A stretch of DNA of 42,672 nucleotides, taken from assembly GCA_945915235.1 (NCBI GenBank), contig CAMEEX010000006.1:1-42672 (forward strand), read 5' to 3'. Each line of letters begins with the position of its first letter. Position 1 is the stretch's first letter. Below are positions 38,425 through 42,672 of this stretch, piece by piece. The position numbers and the translations under genes were made by a program. This stretch comes from an uncultured Clostridia bacterium. GTDB taxonomy: Bacteria; Bacillota; Clostridia; Lachnospirales; Lachnospiraceae. Under the pieces are notes generated by a model that saw only the letters and a program-made list of their open reading frames with translations, did not search any database and had not been told where the DNA came from.

Positions 38425-40433
38425 TGGATAAGACAGCCAGAATAAAGGAATTAATCGGGATACTAAACGAGGCGGGCAGGGCATACTACGCGGGTGACAA
38501 GGAGCTTATGACCAATTTTGAGTATGATGCGCTCTACGACGAGCTCACTGCTCTGGAGGCTGAGACAGGAATAATCATGTCCGACAGCCCGACGCAACAT
38601 GTGGGCTATGAGACGGTGAGCGAGCTGCCTAAGGAGGAACACGCTGCGCCGATGCTGAGCCTTGACAAGACCAAGTCGGTCGATGCGCTTGCGGCTTTTG
38701 CAGGGGCACATAAGTGCCTGTTATCGTGGAAGCTTGACGGGCTCACCGTGGTGCTGACATACGAGCATGGCGTACTTGCAAAGGCGGTCACGAGAGGAAA
38801 TGGCTATATCGGTGAGGTCATCACGGCAAACGCGAGAACTTTCAAGAACCTTCCGACAAAGATTTCCTATCAGGGAAGGCTGGTCATAAGAGGCGAGGCG
38901 ATAATCACCTACTCCGATTTTGAACGCATCAATGCGCTCATTACTGAGGAGGGAGAAAAATATAAAAATCCGAGAAATCTATGCAGCGGCTCCGTAAGAC
39001 AGCTAAACAGCGAGATTACGGCTAAAAGAAACGTAAGACTAAAGGTTTTTGCACTCATATCGGCAGTTGATCCTGAGACGAATGAGCCGGATGTCGATTT
39101 TGGCAATTCCAAGGAAGCACAGTTTAACTGGCTTAAAGCACAGGGCTTTGACACGGTGGATTTTCGTGTGGTCGATGAGAAAAACATGGCGGAGGCGGTT
39201 GAATACTTCGCACATGAGGTCGAGAAGAACGATTTTCCGTCTGACGGACTCGTGCTCACCTACGACGATATCGCTTATGGCGAGAGTCTCGGACGCACCG
39301 CAAAATTTCCGAGACATTCCATCGCGTTCAAGTGGAAGGACGAACTCGTTGACACGAAGCTTGTCGAGATAGAGTGGAGCGCCTCGAGAACTGGACTTAT
39401 CAATCCTGTCGCCATATTTGAGCCTGTTGAGATTGAGGGAACTACTGTATCCAGGGCGAGTGTGCACAATGTCAGTATACTGAGGTCGCTCGGACTCGGG
39501 CTCGGGGACACGATTTCAGTCTATAAGGCAAATATGATAATTCCACAGATTGCAGGAGTGGTTAAGAAAGCGGAGGGCGAGGATAAGAAGGACGACGGAG
39601 AGGTTGTTATACCTGATACCTGCCCGGTGTGCGGAGGAAGGACGCAGTTGCGAAGCCAGAATGATGCTCTCAGTCTCTACTGCACGAACCCTGACTGTCA
39701 GGCAAAACAGGTAAAGAGCTTCGAGCTTCTCGTCTCGCGGGATGCGTTAAATATCGATGGAATATCGGAAGCAACCCTTGAAAAATTCATAGATGATGGT
39801 ATGATAAAAACATACGCTGACATATATCACCTTGACCGCTACAGGGAGCGCATCTGCACGATGGAGGGCTTTGGAGAGAAGTCTTTCGACAATATGATGG
39901 CTTCCATTGAAAAGTCGAGAGATGCACAGATAAGCAGATTTATATATGCGCTCGGGATACCGGGTGTCGGGGTGGCGAATGCCAAGCTCATCTGCAGGCA
40001 TTTTGACAGCAGCCTCGATGCGGTTATCACGGCTGACGAGGAGGAGCTTAAGCAGATTGACGGCATTGGCGCCGTCATCGCGGGCGACATCGTAAAGTAT
40101 TTTTCCGATGAGAAAAAGCGCGAAAATGCACTCGGGCTTGCAAAGGAGCTTAGACTTATACCGGAGGAGAAGGCGGACATGAGCTCCGACATAGCCGGAA
40201 AAACCTTCGTCATAACAGGCTCGGTTGAACATTTTGCCAACAGAAATGAGGTCAAAGCCCTCATCGAAAGCCTTGGCGGAAAGGTAGCAGGCAGCGTAAG
40301 CTCCAAGACAGATTATCTTATAAATAATGACACAACCAGCAATTCCTCGAAAAATCAGAAAGCCAAGGAGCTTGGAGTTCCGATTATATCCGAGGAGGAT
40401 TTCATAAATATGACAGGAAAGAGGAACGACTAA
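38424..40433 (+). CDS. ligA: NAD+-dependent DNA ligase
   Basis: LigA seals nicks in replication and repair using NAD+. The 669-residue protein has domain Ia at the N-terminus and the adenylation domain with the nucleotidyl lysine in SWKLDGLTVVL (K103). Further features are RGEAIITYSDFERIN, PRNLCSGSVRQL, DGLVLTYDD, FKWKDELVDTKL, an OB fold, a four-cysteine zinc finger (CPVCGG, then CTNPDCQAKQ), helix-hairpin-helix repeats (FIYALGIPGVGVANAKL, LKQIDGIGAVIAGDI) and a C-terminal BRCT domain (AGKTFVITGSVEHF onward). The usual RGDG motif reads RGNG. It starts on the last base of the rluF-like stop and ends by sharing one base with the metA start. Confidence 0.95.
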   Translation: MDKTARIKELIGILNEAGRAYYAGDKELMTNFEYDALYDELTALEAETGIIMSDSPTQHVGYETVSELPKEEHAAPMLSLDKTKSVDALAAFAGAHKCLLSWKLDGLTVVLTYEHGVLAKAVTRGNGYIGEVITANARTFKNLPTKISYQGRLVIRGEAIITYSDFERINALITEEGEKYKNPRNLCSGSVRQLNSEITAKRNVRLKVFALISAVDPETNEPDVDFGNSKEAQFNWLKAQGFDTVDFRVVDEKNMAEAVEYFAHEVEKNDFPSDGLVLTYDDIAYGESLGRTAKFPRHSIAFKWKDELVDTKLVEIEWSASRTGLINPVAIFEPVEIEGTTVSRASVHNVSILRSLGLGLGDTISVYKANMIIPQIAGVVKKAEGEDKKDDGEVVIPDTCPVCGGRTQLRSQNDALSLYCTNPDCQAKQVKSFELLVSRDALNIDGISEATLEKFIDDGMIKTYADIYHLDRYRERICTMEGFGEKSFDNMMASIEKSRDAQISRFIYALGIPGVGVANAKLICRHFDSSLDAVITADEEELKQIDGIGAVIAGDIVKYFSDEKKRENALGLAKELRLIPEEKADMSSDIAGKTFVITGSVEHFANRNEVKALIESLGGKVAGSVSSKTDYLINNDTTSNSSKNQKAKELGVPIISEEDFINMTGKRND

Positions 40434-41338
40434 TGCCGATTAGAATACAGAACGACCTGCCTGCAAGGGCAGTCCTTGAAGACGAAAATATATTTGTGAT
40501 GGACGAAAACAGAGCACTCTCGCAGGACATAAGACCTCTCGAGGTGCTTATTCTCAATCTGATGCCGATAAAGCAGGACACTGAGCTCCAGCTTCTGAGA
40601 GCGCTCTCGAACACACCGCTTCAGATTAACATCACATTTTTGCAGCTTGAGTCCCACGTCTCAAAGAATACCTCGGCTTCCCATTTAAACCAGTTCTACC
40701 AGACTTTCAGCGAAATAAAGGACAGGAATTTCGATGGGCTCATAATAACAGGGGCTCCGGTTGAACAGATGGAATTTGAGGAGGTAACCTACTGGGACGA
40801 GCTTGTGAAAATTATGGACTGGTCAGACAGACATGTCACCTCAACTCTTCACATCTGCTGGGGAGCACAGGCGGGGCTCTACCATCACTACGGAATACAC
40901 AAGGAGCTTCTTCCGAAGAAGGCGTTCGGTATCTTTGAGCACAAGGTATTAAACCGCAAAGTTCCTCTTGTACGCGGATTTGACGATTACTTTTATGCGC
41001 CTCACTCACGCCACACGACCGTATCCAAGTCCGATATCTTAGCCGATGCGAGACTTCAGATACTCGCCGAGTCCGACGAGGTGGGCGTATTCATAGTCCT
41101 CGCGGAGGGCGGCAAGCGTATTTTCGTCATGGGTCACCCAGAGTACGACCGCATCACGCTCGACACCGAGTACAAGCGCGACCTCGGCAAGGGTCTGCCT
41201 ATCGACATGCCATACAACTATTACACGGACGGCGACGTGAACTCGAGACCGAGACTGTCGTGGAGAGCACACGCGAATAACCTGTATACCAACTGGATAA
41301 ATTACTATGTTTATCAGGTGACACCGTATATTTTATAG
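40433..41338 (+). CDS. metA: Homoserine O-acetyltransferase (MetA family)
   Basis: The enzyme acylates homoserine in the first committed step of methionine synthesis. The 301-residue protein has the catalytic cysteine in LHICWGAQAGL (C142) and the catalytic His and Glu in FVMGHPEYDR (H235, E237), matching the family numbering. The acyl-CoA selectivity position 111 is Glu (ITGAPVEQMEFEEVTYW), which in characterised MetA proteins goes with acetyl-CoA; Gly there goes with succinyl-CoA. Acetyl transfer is therefore predicted although the gene is often labelled succinyltransferase. It overlaps the ligA stop by one base (TAATG) and has AAAGAGGA-like bases upstream inside ligA. No SAM riboswitch or S-box is present before it. 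Confidence 0.94.
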   Translation: MPIRIQNDLPARAVLEDENIFVMDENRALSQDIRPLEVLILNLMPIKQDTELQLLRALSNTPLQINITFLQLESHVSKNTSASHLNQFYQTFSEIKDRNFDGLIITGAPVEQMEFEEVTYWDELVKIMDWSDRHVTSTLHICWGAQAGLYHHYGIHKELLPKKAFGIFEHKVLNRKVPLVRGFDDYFYAPHSRHTTVSKSDILADARLQILAESDEVGVFIVLAEGGKRIFVMGHPEYDRITLDTEYKRDLGKGLPIDMPYNYYTDGDVNSRPRLSWRAHANNLYTNWINYYVYQVTPYIL

Positions 41339-41384
41339 TACGGATAGTGATTGAACCGACATCGCAGGAAACGGAGATAAGGAA

Positions 41385-42119
41385 ATGAACCTTGATGAAT
41401 TATTGAAAAAAAAGATATTATTTGAGCAGGAAAAGGGCAAAATTGACTCTGTTTCCTTATCTTCTTATGAGAAAGATTTCGAGCTGACTTATACACACAA
41501 TTCAACGGCTATCGAGGGAAATACACTCACCTTGATGGAAACAAAGCTTGTGCTTGAAGACGGAATTTCCGTGGGTGGAAAAGAGTTAAGGGAAATCTAT
41601 GAGATTGTTAATCACAAGAAGGCATATAAATATGTCAAGAAATGTATTGCACAGAAAAAGCAGCTTGACGAGGCGATAGTAAAAGATATTCATGCGATAT
41701 TGATGGAAAATATAATGGTTGGCGGTATATATAGAAATCAGGAGGTGCGAATTAGCGGAGCCGGACATGTACCGCCGTCGGGAAATGATATGTATATTCA
41801 GATAAAGAACTTTTATTCTGATTTGGAATGGAAAAGGAAGGAATTAAATCCTATTGCGTATGCGGCGTGGACACATGCGGAGTTTGTACGGATTCACCAT
41901 TTTATTGATGGAAACGGAAGAACCTCAAGATTAATTATGAATTATCAGCTTATGTCAGACGGATTTTTGCCGGTTTCCATTGCAAAAGAGAACAGACTTG
42001 ATTATTATAACGCGCTGGAAAGTTTTGCGGTGGATAAGAATTTAGAGCCTTTTACCGAGCTGGTTGGTGATTTGGAAGACGGGCAGTTGGATTTGTATTT
42101 GGAATTGGCGGGAAAATAA
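41385..42119 (+). CDS. Fic-domain protein with N-terminal inhibitory motif
   Basis: Fic proteins usually transfer AMP from ATP to hydroxyl side chains of target proteins. The 244-residue protein carries the intact catalytic motif HHFIDGNGRTSR (H171 to R179), a fit to HxFx(D/E)GNGRxxR. It also has an N-terminal inhibitory motif STAIEGN (S40 to E44-G-N), which fits the (S/T)xxxE(G/N) pattern of class II self-inhibited Fic proteins, so a separate antitoxin is not needed. The flap region reads RISGAGHVPPSG. There is no extra DNA-binding domain. It starts 46 bases after metA with a GGAGATAAGGAA site. Its target is unknown, and it is followed by a probable toxin-antitoxin pair. Confidence 0.9.
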   Translation: MNLDELLKKKILFEQEKGKIDSVSLSSYEKDFELTYTHNSTAIEGNTLTLMETKLVLEDGISVGGKELREIYEIVNHKKAYKYVKKCIAQKKQLDEAIVKDIHAILMENIMVGGIYRNQEVRISGAGHVPPSGNDMYIQIKNFYSDLEWKRKELNPIAYAAWTHAEFVRIHHFIDGNGRTSRLIMNYQLMSDGFLPVSIAKENRLDYYNALESFAVDKNLEPFTELVGDLEDGQLDLYLELAGK

Positions 42120-42165
42120 GTATAGAATAGATATTTTATTCCAGATTTTAAAGGAGGTATGGCCT

Positions 42166-42390
42166 ATGACAGCTTTGAGACAGAGTGCAATAATGGAGCT
42201 GGAAAAGATACCGGAAGATAAGCTAGCCTTCATAATTCAGATTATGCAAGGTGTAAATGGATTATATAATGATTCTAATAAAGAAAGGAAAGAGGCTTTT
42301 GCAAGACTGGAGCAGTTACGCAAAAAGGGAACTGTTACAGATGATGATGCAGAATTAGCTTCTTATAGGGAAGATAAGTATGGTAGGTAA
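42166..42390 (+). CDS. Probable antitoxin of a PIN-domain toxin
   Basis: The 74-residue protein (MTALRQSAIMELEKIPEDKL...) is small, charged and helical, with the pattern IPEDKLAFIIQIMQGV, then a Lys/Glu-rich C-terminal region. Similar short proteins commonly precede PIN-domain toxins. Its stop overlaps the toxin start by 11 bases, the typical arrangement for type II pairs. GGAGG lies 8 bases before the ATG; the longer frame from 42064 would overlap fic and is rejected. The DNA-binding fold is not clear from sequence, so the antitoxin label rests mainly on context. Confidence 0.7.
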   Translation: MTALRQSAIMELEKIPEDKLAFIIQIMQGVNGLYNDSNKERKEAFARLEQLRKKGTVTDDDAELASYREDKYGR

Positions 42391-42672
42391 AATTCTGATT
42401 GATACCAATGTATTACTTGACTATCTTCTTGAAAGAGAACCGTTCTTTGAGGACGCAAAGAAAGTAATTTTGTCATGCACCGAAGGAAATATAAAAGGTT
42501 GTATTGCAGCTCATTCCATTTCCAATATGTTCTTTATATTAAGGAAAGATTATACTGCAAAGGAACGAAGAGAAATATTATCAAACCTATGCACGATTTT
42601 TGACGTAGAAGGCATAGACAAAGCAAAATTATTATCTGGTCTTGCAAATGAAGAATTTTCTGATTTTGAGGA
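42380..42672 (+). CDS. PIN-domain ribonuclease toxin, N-terminal part (3' end outside window)
   Basis: The frame from the ATG at 42380 reads MVGKILIDTNVLLDYLLERE and stays open to the window end (97 codons). The first acidic residue of the PIN active site is the Asp in LIDTNVLLDYL, followed by EPFFEDAKKVILSC and AAHSISNMFFILRK, which match VapC-like proteins. The remaining acidic residues should lie beyond the window. It overlaps the preceding small gene by 11 bases, indicating translational coupling in a VapBC-like pair that cleaves RNA when the antitoxin is lost. Confidence 0.85.
   Translation, partial: MVGKILIDTNVLLDYLLEREPFFEDAKKVILSCTEGNIKGCIAAHSISNMFFILRKDYTAKERREILSNLCTIFDVEGIDKAKLLSGLANEEFSDFE

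Noticed and set aside
40380-40440. A SAM riboswitch or T-box before metA
   Set aside because: metA overlaps ligA by one base and there is no leader space.

Overview
This 42.7 kb window looks like ordinary chromosome from an anaerobic, motile, pectin-using Firmicute of the class Clostridia, most likely family Lachnospiraceae. The indications are a clostridial gene set (rex, a lone anaerobic-reductase activase, Maf, DUF1292, DUF1540 and DUF5688 proteins, a CIRCE box), strong AGGAGG-type ribosome binding sites, TTGACA/TATAAT-type promoters, U-tract terminators, a chemoreceptor gene, and an intracellular pectin methylesterase divergent from a GH28-type enzyme. The species cannot be fixed from sequence reading alone. 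No rRNA, prophage, intact insertion sequence or CRISPR array was seen.

Layout. 1-3211: end of parE, a (TTA)10 tract, parC. 3360-5788 (minus): lactonase-like beta-propeller, then a separate unit with a cobalamin riboswitch, a DUF4430 membrane-anchored protein and an ECF transporter S component. 5945-7147: membrane acyltransferase and a double DUF1540 protein, followed by a cluster of palindromes. 7533-9815: UvrD-like helicase convergent with DUF1292. 10038-10653: an Lrp/AsnC regulator behind a leader that contains a complete intrinsic terminator. 10761-13453: maf, a HAD phosphatase, a small protein and a parvulin-type foldase lipoprotein. 13461-13821: a 309-bp nested inverted-repeat element that ends just before a terminator, probably a structured RNA or a palindromic mobile element. 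13863-16884: lepB (minus) and CIRCE-controlled htpG. 16991-20447: a heterodimeric ABC exporter. 20539-22629: a methyl-accepting chemotaxis gene broken by one in-frame stop. 22741-23515: dut (minus) and tRNA-Leu(AAG). 23583-27853: nrdG and pectinesterase (minus) divergent from the GH28-type protein. 27947-30603: an ABC-F protein and rex. 30763-34611: coiled-coil protein, nnr, alr, mazF. 34730-35287: efp, followed by a phased array of seven palindromes. 35636-37606: DUF5688 protein, tRNA-Arg(CCG, minus), lipoprotein. 37690-41338: rluF-like gene, ligA and metA, overlapping by single bases at both junctions. 41385-42672: Fic protein, a probable antitoxin, and a PIN toxin cut by the window end.

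How the genes fit together. Most of the window is housekeeping: topology, translation (EF-P, ABC-F, pseudouridine synthase), protein export and folding, nucleotide sanitation (Dut, Maf), cofactor repair (Nnr) and cell-wall D-alanine. Niche-specific parts are B12 acquisition under riboswitch control, cytoplasmic processing of pectin fragments, redox sensing by Rex, and a chemoreceptor that appears inactivated. The least explained sequence is intergenic: the structured element at 13461-13769 with two hairpin loops that each contain CCUCC on the plus-strand RNA, the 14-bp-phased palindrome array at 35330-35425, and the GTGTGAAA...TTTCACAC hairpins at 841-875 and 7150-7340.
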